Shown: positions 15,972 to 23,922 of the stretch, piece after piece
Position numbering within the stretch: position 1 is the first letter of the stretch
Layout of the letters: each line of letters opens with the position of its first letter
Assembly (NCBI RefSeq): GCF_007970665.1
Contig: NZ_CP042430.1
Location: forward strand, 682,001-746,000
Reading direction: 5' to 3'
Length of the DNA: 64,000 nt
Source: Baekduia soli
GTDB lineage: Bacteria; Actinomycetota; Thermoleophilia; Solirubrobacterales; Solirubrobacteraceae
Notes under the pieces: model-generated
The model's database searches: none
Told to the model about the DNA's origin: nothing
Seen by the model: only the letters and a program-made list of their open reading frames with translations
Translations under genes and position numbers: made by a program

Positions 15972-16045
15972 GTCCGCTGACATGTGCCGTCAAAGCGGAC
16001 CGCAGTCCGCTATAATCCCCTCCTGTAAGCGGACTTCGGTCCATT
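15972..16045. promoter_or_regulatory. Operator array of AGCGGAC half-sites with embedded TATAAT promoter
   Basis: One full dyad AGCGGAC-CGCA-GTCCGCT lies at 15994-16011, a degenerate second dyad AGCGGAC-TTCG-GTCCATT at 16028-16045, and a lone GTCCGCT at 15972-15978. The right arms are 33-34 bases apart, about three helical turns. TATAAT (16011-16016) lies between the dyads and dyad 1 fills its spacer from a weak GTCAAA -35. This layout suits repression of the YceI operon, and possibly of the divergent FtsH-like gene. The binding protein is unknown; the TetR gene at 17190 is one candidate. Confidence 0.7.
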
Positions 16046-16076
16046 TCCTCTTCTCCACAGGAGCCTCATCGTCGTC

Positions 16077-16607
16077 ATGAGCACCACCGCCCAGCAGGTC
16101 CCCACCGACACCTACGCCGTCGACCCCGTCCACTCCTCGATCGGCTTCGGCGTCAAGTACAACGGTCTTGCCACGTTCCGCAGCGCGTTCGAGACCTTCG
16201 ACGCCCAGCTGGCCGGCGGCGAGCTGACCGGCAGCGCGCAGGTCGCCTCGATCCAGATCGACGAGCCCAACTTCAAGGGCCACCTGCTGTCCGAGGAGTT
16301 CTTCAACGCCGACGTGACGCCGACCGTCACGTTCCGCTCGACCGACATCCGCGTCGACGACGACGGCAGCGCCGAGGTCGACGGCGAGCTCACGATCCGC
16401 GGCACCACGAAGCCCGTCACGGCCACCGGCACCTACGCCGCCGGCCCCGACCCGTTCGGCAACGACCGCGTGGCGTTCGAGCTGTCCGCGACCGTCGACC
16501 GCCGCGAGTTCGGCCTCAACTGGCAGAACCCGCTGCCCTCCGGCGCCGACTCCCTCGCCTGGGACGTCACGCTGACCGTCGACCTGCAGCTCGTCAAGCA
16601 GGCCTAG
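16077..16607 (+). CDS. YceI family protein
   Basis: A 176-residue lipocalin-like beta barrel of the YceI family, whose members bind polyprenyl chains or quinones. No signal peptide is visible, so it is cytoplasmic. Family features: TYAVDPVHSSIGFGVKYNGL at the start, NFKGHLLSEEFFNADVTPTV, ELTIRGTTKPVTATGTY and EFGLNWQNPL. It is the first gene of a likely three-gene operon with a flavin reductase and a TetR regulator, downstream of the AGCGGAC operator array. That points to a quinone- or electrophile-response function, by inference. Confidence 0.9.
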   Translation: MSTTAQQVPTDTYAVDPVHSSIGFGVKYNGLATFRSAFETFDAQLAGGELTGSAQVASIQIDEPNFKGHLLSEEFFNADVTPTVTFRSTDIRVDDDGSAEVDGELTIRGTTKPVTATGTYAAGPDPFGNDRVAFELSATVDRREFGLNWQNPLPSGADSLAWDVTLTVDLQLVKQA

Positions 16608-16612
16608 CCCCG

Positions 16613-17179
16613 ATGCCCGCGATGCACATCCTGGGCCTGTCGGGGAGCCTGCGTCGCGGGTCCCACAACACGGGCCTCCTCCGGGCGGCAGCGCATTCGC
16701 TGCCGTCCGGGGTGCAGCTCGAGGTCTTCGACGGCCTCCGCGACCTCCCGCCCTACGACGCCGACCTCGACGTCGATCCCGCGCCGCCGGCCGTGGCCGC
16801 GCTGCGCGAGGCGATCGCCGACGCCGACGGGATCCTCATCTCGACGCCCGAGTTCAACGGGTCGATCCCCGGCGTGCTCAAGAACGCGCTGGACTGGGCC
16901 TCGCGCCCGTTCCCCGACAACGCGCTGCGGGGCAAGCCCGTCGCCGTCGTCGGCGCCTCGACCGGCCTGTTCGGCGCGGTCTGGGCCCAGGCCGACACCC
17001 GCAAGGTGCTCGGCATCATCGGCGCCGACGTCCTCGACGGCGAGATCCCGGTGGGCCAGGCCCACCACGCCTTCGGCGAGGACGGCCAGCTGGCCGAGCC
17101 CGAGCTGCGCGACGCGCTGACCGACCTGGTCAGCGTCCTGGCCGCGCGGGCGGGGGCCGCAGAAGCCAAGGCGGCGTAG
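16613..17179 (+). CDS. NADPH-dependent FMN reductase
   Basis: A 188-residue flavodoxin-like oxidoreductase (FMN_red family). The flavin phosphate loop is LGLSGSLRRGSHNTGLL, followed by STPEFNGSIPGVLKNALDW, which contacts the isoalloxazine ring, and VAVVGASTGLFGAVWAQ. Such enzymes reduce free FMN or quinones. It lies 5 bases after the YceI gene and 10 bases before the TetR start, so the three are co-transcribed. Pairing with YceI suggests quinone detoxification. Confidence 0.9.
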   Translation: MPAMHILGLSGSLRRGSHNTGLLRAAAHSLPSGVQLEVFDGLRDLPPYDADLDVDPAPPAVAALREAIADADGILISTPEFNGSIPGVLKNALDWASRPFPDNALRGKPVAVVGASTGLFGAVWAQADTRKVLGIIGADVLDGEIPVGQAHHAFGEDGQLAEPELRDALTDLVSVLAARAGAAEAKAA

Positions 17180-17189
17180 GGTGCCCACC

Positions 17190-17804
17190 GTGGCACCCCA
17201 CGAGCTCCCGATGGCGGCCGCCCCCGGCGGCGAGCATGAGCGCGCCGACGCCCGGCGCAACCGCGAGCGCATCCTGTGCGCCGCGGCCCGGCTCATCGAG
17301 GCCCACGGGGTCGACGGCGTCTCCATGGACGAGGTCGCCGCGGAGGCCGGCGTCGGCAAGGGCACGCTGTACCGCCGCTTCGGCGACCGCGGATCCCTGC
17401 TGCGAGCGCTCATCGACGAGCCCGAGCGCGCATTCCAGGAGGCGCTCATCCGCGGCGCCCCACCGCTGGGCCCGGGCGCCGATCCCGTCGAGCGACTGCA
17501 CGCGTTCGGCGGCGGGATGATCGGCCTGCTGGAGAGCCACGCGCGCTTCATCCGCCAGGCCGAGAGCCTGGGCGGGGTCAAGCGCTACACGCACCCCGTC
17601 TACCAGGGCTACCGCGCCCACGTCGCGATGCTGCTCGGCCAGATCCTCGGACCGGGCCCGCAGACCGAGTACCTCACCGACTGCCTCCTGGCGCCGCTGG
17701 GCGCCGAGCCGTTCCTCTACCAGCGCGACGTGCGCGGCATGACGCTGGACGAGATGCGCGCCGGCTGGTGCCGGCTGGCCGACGCGATCGTCGGCGGGTC
17801 CTAG
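17190..17804 (+). CDS. TetR family transcriptional regulator
   Basis: A TetR-type repressor of about 204 residues. The N-terminal helix-turn-helix is clear: RERILCAAARLIEAHGVDG, DEVAAEAGVGKGTLYRRFGD. The C-terminal ligand domain is divergent. An in-frame GTG at 17181 is overlapped by TAGGGT (17177-17182), which would be a -10 exactly 7 bases before GTG 17190, so I favour the later start. It probably regulates its own operon (YceI, FMN reductase). The 3' end shares CTAG with the convergent DUF1385 gene. Confidence 0.88.
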   Translation: MAPHELPMAAAPGGEHERADARRNRERILCAAARLIEAHGVDGVSMDEVAAEAGVGKGTLYRRFGDRGSLLRALIDEPERAFQEALIRGAPPLGPGADPVERLHAFGGGMIGLLESHARFIRQAESLGGVKRYTHPVYQGYRAHVAMLLGQILGPGPQTEYLTDCLLAPLGAEPFLYQRDVRGMTLDEMRAGWCRLADAIVGGS

Positions 17805-18616
17805 CCCTCCGGGCGCCGCTCCACCCGCAGGATCTCCGCCAGCGCCGCACGCCCCACGTCGAGCTGGTCCTCGGTGGGCTCGCGCGTCCCGACCACCCGC
17901 TGCAGCTCGTGGCCCGGCCGGCGCAGCGCGCGGGACACGGGCGAGTCGTCGTGGCGCTCGGACCACGCGAAGACCTCGACGGCCATGCCGATCGAGGCCA
18001 GCGACACCGCCGCGCCGGCCAGCGGTCCGGGGCGCTGGACGACGCGCTTGAGCAGCGCGGTGCCCGCCGCGTTGGAGGCCAGCAGCGGCGCCATGAGGTG
18101 CGAGCCACAGCGGTCGTGCTCCTTGGCCGCCTCGCGCGCGTCGTCCGCACCGGACTCGTAGGCGGCGATCGCCTTGTGCTCGACGCCGTGGTAGGCCGCG
18201 AGGTCGCCGCCCCGCAGCGCCACGAGCGAGGGCAGCATCGACAGACCGGCCAGCGCCACCTCGCCGCCGGCGCCCCGCACCCGGCGGCGCAGCGCGGCCG
18301 AGCCGAGCATCGCCGCGGCCGAGGCCGCCAGCACACGCGAGTCCTGCCAGGGCAGGCGCACCTCCGGCAGGGCGCGCTTGGCCAGCGGGATGACGATCAT
18401 CGCCTCGGCCAGGCGGGCGACCCCGCGGGCGCCGGGCAGCGCCTGCAGCGGGCCGCGAACGCGCGGCTTGCGGCCGGAGGCCACGCCGATCGTCCCGTCC
18501 GTGCGCCGCGCGGCGACCGCCCAGTGCTCCGGGCCGTGCACGAGCAGGCCGTTGCGCAGCGCCATGCCGCCGAGGCGCAGCGGCTTGGCGCGACGGGCGA
18601 CGGCCTCGCCGCTCAT
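17801..18616 (-). CDS. DUF1385 family membrane protein
   Basis: A 271-residue protein of the DUF1385 family, which has no assigned biochemical function that I know. Recognisable parts are LGGMALRNGLLVHGPEHWAV near the N-terminus and the family core YHGVEHKAIAAYE followed by HDRCGSHLMAPLL. Several hydrophobic segments suggest membrane association. The ATG overlaps the M20 peptidase stop (ATGA). In other firmicutes and actinobacteria the gene often neighbours peptide release factor and rpmE; that is not seen here. Confidence 0.85.
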   Translation of the reverse strand: MSGEAVARRAKPLRLGGMALRNGLLVHGPEHWAVAARRTDGTIGVASGRKPRVRGPLQALPGARGVARLAEAMIVIPLAKRALPEVRLPWQDSRVLAASAAAMLGSAALRRRVRGAGGEVALAGLSMLPSLVALRGGDLAAYHGVEHKAIAAYESGADDAREAAKEHDRCGSHLMAPLLASNAAGTALLKRVVQRPGPLAGAAVSLASIGMAVEVFAWSERHDDSPVSRALRRPGHELQRVVGTREPTEDQLDVGRAALAEILRVERRPEG

Positions 18617-19893
18617 CCCAGGAGGTCCTGCGCGATGGCGCGGTAGGCGCGGGCGGCGAAGCCGACGTCGGCGGCGGTGATCCGCTCGTCCTTGCCGTGC
18701 ACGAGCGGCCACATCTCGAAGAGGTTGCGTTCGCGCTGGGGGAAGAACCCGTAGGCCACGCACTCGGGGAACGCGTCGCGGAAGGCGCGCGAGTCGGTGT
18801 AGGCCGGCAGCATCACCGGCACCAGCCGGGAGCCGGGGTCCTCGGCCTGCACCCAGCGCCCGATCGCGTCCATGAGCGGCGACTCGACCGGCGAGCCGTT
18901 GCCGACGACCTCCTCGTCCCAGGTCAGCTCGTAGCCGTCCAGGCCCTCGAGGACCTCGGTCATGCGGCGCAGCGCGGTGTCGCGGCCGTGTCCGGGCGGC
19001 ACGCGGCAGTCGACCTTCAGCGAGGCCGCGCTGGGGATGACGTTGATCTTCCGGCCGGCGCTGATCATCGTGGGCGCGAACGTCACCGACGACATGGGCT
19101 CGACGAACGTGGCCAGCGCCGGGTTGGCGGCCTGCAGCGCCGCCAGGTCGGGCAGGCCGAGCGCGGCCAGCAGCGCGCGCGGCGCGTCGGTCAGGTCGTG
19201 CTCGGGCCGCCGGGAGCCCAGCGCGGCCAGCAGCGGCGCGAGCTTGGGCAGCGCGTTGTCGCCCACGTTGGGCATCGACGCATGGCCGGCCGCGCCGCGC
19301 GTGGTCAGCGTGAAGCGGAAGACGCCCTTCTCGGCGGTGCAGACGCCGTAGAGGCGCTCGTCGCCGTGCGGGATGACCGTGCCCGCGCCCTCGTTGAGCA
19401 GGAAGTCGCTGCGCACGAGATCGGGATGGGTCTCCGTCAGCCAGATCGCGCCGTCGGCGCCGCCGGTCTCCTCGTCGACGACGACCACGACCAGCAGGTC
19501 CCCGTGGGCCGGCCGCCAGCCCGAGCGGGCGAGGTCCAGCGCGGCGGCGACCTCCGCGGCGGTCTGGGACTTCATGTCCTGCGCGCCGCGACCCCAGACC
19601 TCCCCATCGATCAGGGCGCCCGACCACGGGTCGTACCGCCACTCCGACGGGTCGGCGAGCACCGTGTCGACGTGCGAGAGCAGCGTGAGGACCGGCCCGC
19701 CGGCCCGGCCCCGCAGGCGCGCGACCAGGTTCGGGCGCGACTCCGTGCGGCCGACGAGCTCGACCTCGAAGCCCGCGTCGCGCAGCTCGGCGGCCAGCTC
19801 CTCCTGCAGCGGGCGCTCCTCGCCGGGCGGGTTGACCGTCTTGTGGCGGATGAGCTGCTGCAGCAGCTCGACGGCACGCTCCTCCAGGGCCAT
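18613..19893 (-). CDS. M20 family metallopeptidase
   Basis: A 426-residue dinuclear zinc peptidase or deacylase of the DapE/ArgE/carboxypeptidase class. Metal ligands: His-Val-Asp in LLSHVDTV, Asp in WGRGAQDMKSQ, Glu-Glu in VVVVDEETGG, and a C-terminal His in LVHGKDERI. The dimerisation domain is present (GHASMPNVGDNALPKL). The substrate cannot be assigned from sequence. The start ATG 19893 has TAGCCT 8 bases upstream; a longer open frame upstream runs over the divergent RarA promoter and is rejected. Confidence 0.9.
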   Translation of the reverse strand: MALEERAVELLQQLIRHKTVNPPGEERPLQEELAAELRDAGFEVELVGRTESRPNLVARLRGRAGGPVLTLLSHVDTVLADPSEWRYDPWSGALIDGEVWGRGAQDMKSQTAAEVAAALDLARSGWRPAHGDLLVVVVVDEETGGADGAIWLTETHPDLVRSDFLLNEGAGTVIPHGDERLYGVCTAEKGVFRFTLTTRGAAGHASMPNVGDNALPKLAPLLAALGSRRPEHDLTDAPRALLAALGLPDLAALQAANPALATFVEPMSSVTFAPTMISAGRKINVIPSAASLKVDCRVPPGHGRDTALRRMTEVLEGLDGYELTWDEEVVGNGSPVESPLMDAIGRWVQAEDPGSRLVPVMLPAYTDSRAFRDAFPECVAYGFFPQRERNLFEMWPLVHGKDERITAADVGFAARAYRAIAQDLLG

Positions 19894-19901
19894 GGCGGTG
19901 C

Positions 19902-19907
19902 AGGCTA
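19902..19907 (-). promoter_or_regulatory. Candidate -10 TAGCCT of the M20 peptidase gene
   Basis: TAGCCT on the minus strand ends 8 bases before ATG 19893, consistent with a leaderless mRNA. Confidence 0.4.
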
Positions 19908-19947
19908 GTGGAGCGCTGCCCGCCACCCGGCGCCTTGGCGCACCTCG

Positions 19948-19953
19948 TAGCGT
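19948..19953 (+). promoter_or_regulatory. Candidate -10 TAGCGT of rarA
   Basis: TAGCGT ends 10 bases before ATG 19964. Confidence 0.4.
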
Positions 19954-19963
19954 CTGCGCCACG

Positions 19964-21259
19964 ATGGAAGAGCAGATGGGACTCGGAGAGGTCGTCGCCA
20001 CGCGCAACGCGCCGCTGGCCGACCGCATGCGCCCGCAGACCCTCGACGAGGTCGTGGGCCAGCCCCAGCTCACCGGCGAGCGCGCGCTGCTGGCGCGCTC
20101 CGTGGCCGAGAACCGCCCGTACTCGTTCGTCCTCTACGGCCCGCCGGGCACCGGCAAGACGACGATCGCCATGGCCGCCGCGCGGGCGTTCGGCCTGGCG
20201 TTCGAGCAGCTCAACGCGGTCACCGACGGCGTCAAGGACCTCCGCGAGGTCATCGCGCGGGCCAAGGACCGCCGCCGCATGGGGGAGGGGACGCTGCTCT
20301 TCCTCGACGAGATCAGCCGCTGGAGCAAGTCCCAGCAGGACGCGCTGCTGCCCTACGTCGAGAACGGCACCGTCGTGCTCATCGGCGCCACGACCGAGAA
20401 CCCGGGCTTCGAGCTCAACCGCGCGCTGCGCTCGCGGCTGAAGATCGAGATGGTCCGCGGGCTCGACGAGGGCGACCTGTCCGAGCTGGCCGATCGCGCG
20501 CTGACCGACCGCCCCCGCGGCCTCGGCGCCCGCGAGCTGACGCTGCACCCCGACGCGCGCACGACGCTGCTGCAGCACGCCGACGGCGACGCTCGCGCGG
20601 TCCTCACCGGCCTGGAGTACGCGGCCACGCTGGCCGAGCAGGGCGACGAGATCTCCGAGGCGCTCATGCTCGAGGCGCTCGGCGCCCGCTCGTTCCCCGG
20701 GCGCGTCGAGCACTACGACCTGGCCTCGGCGCTCATCAAGAGCATCCGCGGCTCGGACCCCGACGCCGCGCTGTACTGGCTGGCGCGCATGGAGGCCACC
20801 GGCGAGGAGCCGCGCTTCATCGCCCGACGGCTGCTCATCGGCGCCGCCGAGGAGGTCGGGATGGCCGCGCCCGGCGCGCTGGCCGTCGCCAACGCGGGCT
20901 TCGAGGCCACGATGAACCTCGGGCCGCCCGAGTGCTGGCTCGTCCTGGCCGAGGTCGCCTGCTACCTCGCGGTCAGCCCGAAGAGCTGGGCGTCCTACAT
21001 GGGCCTGGCCGAGGCGCGCCGCATCGTGGCCGAGAGCCCGGCCTACCCCGTGCCGCTGGCGCTGCGCAACCCCAGCGACGAGGTGTCGCGGGCCGAGGGC
21101 GCCGGGGAGGGCTACGAGCACGCCAGCCGGCTGCCGCCCGGCTCCGGGCATGTGCGCTTCCTGCCCGACGAGCTGCAGGACGCCCGGACCTACAGCGCCC
21201 ACCGGCGCGGCACCGAGGTCGACCGCGGCTGGGAGCGCCGGCCGCCCGACCCCGACTGA
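19964..21259 (+). CDS. rarA: Replication-associated recombination protein A (RarA/MgsA AAA+ ATPase)
   Basis: A 431-residue clamp-loader-like AAA+ ATPase acting at stalled replication forks with SSB. The N-terminus has PLADRMRPQTLDEVVGQ, Walker A is LYGPPGTGKTTIAMA, Walker B TLLFLDEISRWSKSQQDALL, and sensor 1 LIGATTENPGFELN. The C-terminal tetramerisation domain shows AEEVGMAAPGALAVA and PSDEVSRAEGAGEGYEHAS. Family length is typical. The usual His in the Walker B region (DEIHR) is Ser here (DEISR). Confidence 0.92.
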   Translation: MEEQMGLGEVVATRNAPLADRMRPQTLDEVVGQPQLTGERALLARSVAENRPYSFVLYGPPGTGKTTIAMAAARAFGLAFEQLNAVTDGVKDLREVIARAKDRRRMGEGTLLFLDEISRWSKSQQDALLPYVENGTVVLIGATTENPGFELNRALRSRLKIEMVRGLDEGDLSELADRALTDRPRGLGARELTLHPDARTTLLQHADGDARAVLTGLEYAATLAEQGDEISEALMLEALGARSFPGRVEHYDLASALIKSIRGSDPDAALYWLARMEATGEEPRFIARRLLIGAAEEVGMAAPGALAVANAGFEATMNLGPPECWLVLAEVACYLAVSPKSWASYMGLAEARRIVAESPAYPVPLALRNPSDEVSRAEGAGEGYEHASRLPPGSGHVRFLPDELQDARTYSAHRRGTEVDRGWERRPPDPD

Positions 21260-21289
21260 CCGACCCCGGGGCCTGCCACCATCGGCGCC

Positions 21290-22936
21290 ATGGCCGGCGA
21301 GCACGACGACGTACCGCGCATGCGGGCGGTGGCCCCCGCGACGGGCCGCCCGCTGGGGACGGTCGCCGTCGCGGGCCCGCGCGAGGTGCAGGCCGCCGTG
21401 CGCGAGAGCGGCGAGGTCCAGCGCTTGTGGGCCCAGCTGCGCCTGGCGGACCGCGCGCGCTACATGGCGCGCGCCGCCCAGGCCGTCATCGACGAGGCGC
21501 CCGAGCTCGTCGAGCTCGTCGGCGCCGAGCAGGGCCGCCCACGGGCCGAGGTCGAGATCGGCGAGCTGCTGCCCGCCGTGGAGACGCTGCAGTGGCTCGC
21601 CGAGAACGGGCCGCAGATCCTCGCCGGCGAGCGCGCCGGGATCTCCCGCGTGCTGCACCCGCTGACCCGGGCGCGCTGGACCTACGAGCCGCTGGGCGTC
21701 GTGGCCGTCCTGGGCCCGGCGGCCGAGCCGTTCGCCACGCCGCTGGGCGACGTCGCGGTGGCGCTCATGGCCGGCAACGGCGTCGTGCTCAAGCCCTCGC
21801 CGCACGGCGCGCTGGCCGGCGAGCGGATCGCCCGCGTCTTCGCCCGCGCGGGGCTGCCCGAGGGCCTGCTGCAGGTCGTCCACGGCCACGCGGCGACGGG
21901 CGGGGCGCTGGTCGAGGCGCCCGGCGTCGCCCAGGTGCGCTTCACGGGCTCGGCGGTGGCGGGCGGCAAGGTGCTCGAGGCCTGCGCGCGCGGAGTCAAG
22001 CGCGTTGTGGCCGAGCTCGGGGGCAAGGACGCGGCGATCGTCTGCGCCGACGCCCAGGTGCCGCGCGCCGCCCAGGGCATCGCCTGGGCCGCGTTCACCA
22101 ACGCCGGGCAGTCGGGCGGCAGCGTCGAGCGCGTCTACGTCCTGCAGGAGGTCGCCGAGCCGTTCCTGGCCGCGCTCACCGAGCGCGCGCGCAGCCTGCG
22201 CGTCGGCGACCCGGCCGACCCCGCCACCGAGATCGGCCCGCTCGTCGGCGGCGAGCGGCTGCACCGGCTGACCGAGCTGCTCGAGGAGGCCGTCGCGCTC
22301 GGCGCCACGATCCACTGCGGCGGCCCGCGGGAGGTCGCGGGCCTCAGCGGCGCGTTCTGCGCGCCCGTCGTGCTGACCGGCGTGCCGCCCGGCGCCCGGA
22401 TGGCGCGCGAGGAGGTCCCCGGCCCCGTCGTCGCGGTCACCGTCGTCGCGCGCGAGGAGGACGCGATCGCCGCCGTCAACGACGCCGACCTCGGCCTCGG
22501 GGCCTCCGTGTGGACGGCCGACCGCTACAAGGGGCAGCGCATCGCGCGCGAGCTGCGCGTCGGGATGGTGTGGATGAACCACCACCTCGTCGCGCGCAGC
22601 GCCCCGCAGCTGCCCTGGGGCGGGGTGCGCGGGTCGGGCATCGGCCGCGCGCGCGGCGCGATCGCGCTGCGCACCTGCGCCGAGCCGAAGGTCATCACCT
22701 GGGACCCGGGCGCGGCGGGCGCGTTCTGGTGGTTCCCCTACGACGCGGCGCTGGCGCGGACCGGCCGCGCCGTCGCCCAGCTGCGCTCGGCCCGCGACGC
22801 CGACCGCGAGGCCGCGTGGCGCGAGGGCGTGCCGTCGGTGCTGTCGGTGGCCGCGCGCACCCTGAGATCTGCGCGCGGCCACCGCAGGCGGGCACGCCTC
22901 GCGGCGTCGCCCGGCGCCTCCCGTCGCCCGGACTGA
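21290..22936 (+). CDS. Aldehyde dehydrogenase-family protein lacking the catalytic cysteine
   Basis: A 548-residue member of the NAD(P)+-dependent aldehyde dehydrogenase fold. The cofactor and structural motifs are intact: VVLKPSPHGALAGERIA, VRFTGSAVAGGKV, and the general-base Glu242 in AELGGKDAA. The catalytic loop, normally N-A-G-Q-x-C, reads NAGQSGGSVERVYV, with Gly276 where Cys is required; codons TCG GGC GGC leave no doubt in this assembly. The remaining motif EVPGPVVAVTV and the tail GVRGSGIGRARG are normal. A C-terminal extension of about 60 residues follows. It is likely a pseudoenzyme, or has a non-oxidative role. Confidence 0.85.
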   Translation: MAGEHDDVPRMRAVAPATGRPLGTVAVAGPREVQAAVRESGEVQRLWAQLRLADRARYMARAAQAVIDEAPELVELVGAEQGRPRAEVEIGELLPAVETLQWLAENGPQILAGERAGISRVLHPLTRARWTYEPLGVVAVLGPAAEPFATPLGDVAVALMAGNGVVLKPSPHGALAGERIARVFARAGLPEGLLQVVHGHAATGGALVEAPGVAQVRFTGSAVAGGKVLEACARGVKRVVAELGGKDAAIVCADAQVPRAAQGIAWAAFTNAGQSGGSVERVYVLQEVAEPFLAALTERARSLRVGDPADPATEIGPLVGGERLHRLTELLEEAVALGATIHCGGPREVAGLSGAFCAPVVLTGVPPGARMAREEVPGPVVAVTVVAREEDAIAAVNDADLGLGASVWTADRYKGQRIARELRVGMVWMNHHLVARSAPQLPWGGVRGSGIGRARGAIALRTCAEPKVITWDPGAAGAFWWFPYDAALARTGRAVAQLRSARDADREAAWREGVPSVLSVAARTLRSARGHRRRARLAASPGASRRPD

Positions 22937-23034
22937 GCGCGGACCGTAGAGGAGGCGGTCAGGCAGGAGACGCGCGTGCGCGGCAAATGCAGCGCTTCCC
23001 GCGGTGAAGCTGCACCAACGCTCCACGGCGCAGA

Positions 23035-23055
23035 GCGGTCCGGGTGCCGGACCGC
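23035..23055. terminator. Hairpin between convergent genes
   Basis: Perfect 9-bp stem GCGGTCCGG / CCGGACCGC around a 3-base GTG loop, in the 126-base gap where the aldehyde dehydrogenase-like and MpaB-like genes converge. No U-tract is present, as is common in very GC-rich genomes. Confidence 0.6.
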
Positions 23056-23062
23056 CGCGCCC

Positions 23063-23881
23063 TCAGGCGGCGGCCTGGGCGCGCGCGCCGACGTAGCGCA
23101 GCCGTCCGGGCAGCAGCGGCACGAGCACCCGCTTGACGTACTCCGCGCCGCCGCGGATGGCCAGCGCCCGCGCCGGGTCCCACGAGAAGCCGTAGCCGCG
23201 GCGGATCCCCGCGGGCAGCAGCCCGACGGTGATGACGTTGGACAGCTCGACGAGCGGGCGCACGCGCGCCGGGACCGGCGGGCGCAGGACGACATCGATG
23301 CCGACCTCGCGCGCGGTCGGGGTGACCACGAGGTCGCCCGAGGCCAGCATGCGCGACATGTAGGCCTGCAAGTCGCCCCACGTGGCGGGCATGTCCTCGT
23401 CGGCCAGGCCGAACAGCCGGCCGATGACGCGGTAGTCGGCCCAGTAGGCGTCGCGCTCGGCGTAGGAGAGGCGCTCGACGTAGCGGTCGTAGACCAGGAC
23501 GGCGGAGTCCGCGAGGCAGGCGACGATCCACAGGAGCAGGTCGGGGTCGTCGGCGGCCCAGGGCGTCCCGGCCGGGAACGGCCCCGCCGCGCGCGGCAGC
23601 ACCCCGCGGGCCCTGGCGTGCATCGCGCGTACGCGCCGGGTCTGGCGGTCGGCGTCGGCCCTGGACCCCCAGGCGATCGTGTCCATCACCTCGGCCGTGC
23701 GGCGCAGGCGGACGTAGGGGTCGCCGAGCGCGCCCGTCGCCATGAAGAACCCCTCGAAGGCGACGGGGTAGGCGGCCATCATGAGCAGGGCGCGCGGGCC
23801 CGAGAGCGCGACGACCTTCTCGCGGTGCACGCGGCGCAGCAGGGAGTCGTCGGTGAAGTAGGAGGCGGGTGTCTTGGTCAC
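23063..23881 (-). CDS. MpaB-like oxygenase family protein (DUF2236)
   Basis: A 272-residue protein of the DUF2236 / ER-bound oxygenase MpaB-like family, associated with latex-clearing-type and fungal MpaB oxygenases. Visible features: LRRVHREKVVALSGPRALLM near the start, HARARGVLPR, WIVACLADSAVLVYDRYV and SYAERDAYWADYRVIGRLFGL. The heme-ligand assignments cannot be made with confidence from the sequence alone. The start is GTG 23881. It is transcribed divergently from the precorrin-2 dehydrogenase gene 41 bases away. The reaction is unknown. Confidence 0.82.
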   Translation of the reverse strand: MTKTPASYFTDDSLLRRVHREKVVALSGPRALLMMAAYPVAFEGFFMATGALGDPYVRLRRTAEVMDTIAWGSRADADRQTRRVRAMHARARGVLPRAAGPFPAGTPWAADDPDLLLWIVACLADSAVLVYDRYVERLSYAERDAYWADYRVIGRLFGLADEDMPATWGDLQAYMSRMLASGDLVVTPTAREVGIDVVLRPPVPARVRPLVELSNVITVGLLPAGIRRGYGFSWDPARALAIRGGAEYVKRVLVPLLPGRLRYVGARAQAAA

Positions 23882-23909
23882 GGTGATCTCGAGGACACCT
23901 ACGGCCGTC

Positions 23910-23915
23910 TACCCT
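23910..23915 (+). promoter_or_regulatory. Candidate -10 TACCCT of the tetrapyrrole block
   Basis: TACCCT ends 7 bases before ATG 23923, the same hexamer and spacing as the lasso precursor promoter. A leaderless mRNA is expected. Confidence 0.5.
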
Positions 23916-23922
23916 CTCAGAG

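Noticed and set aside
13143-15980. A 945-codon plus-strand frame over the FtsH-like gene
   Set aside because: It is the antisense shadow of the protease and a shifted frame of the lipoprotein gene.
17801-23026. A 1741-codon open frame on the minus strand
   Set aside because: It is a chance fusion: only its last 271 codons (DUF1385) are protein-like. The rest is antisense to RarA and the aldehyde dehydrogenase gene or out of frame with the M20 peptidase; high GC removes stop codons.
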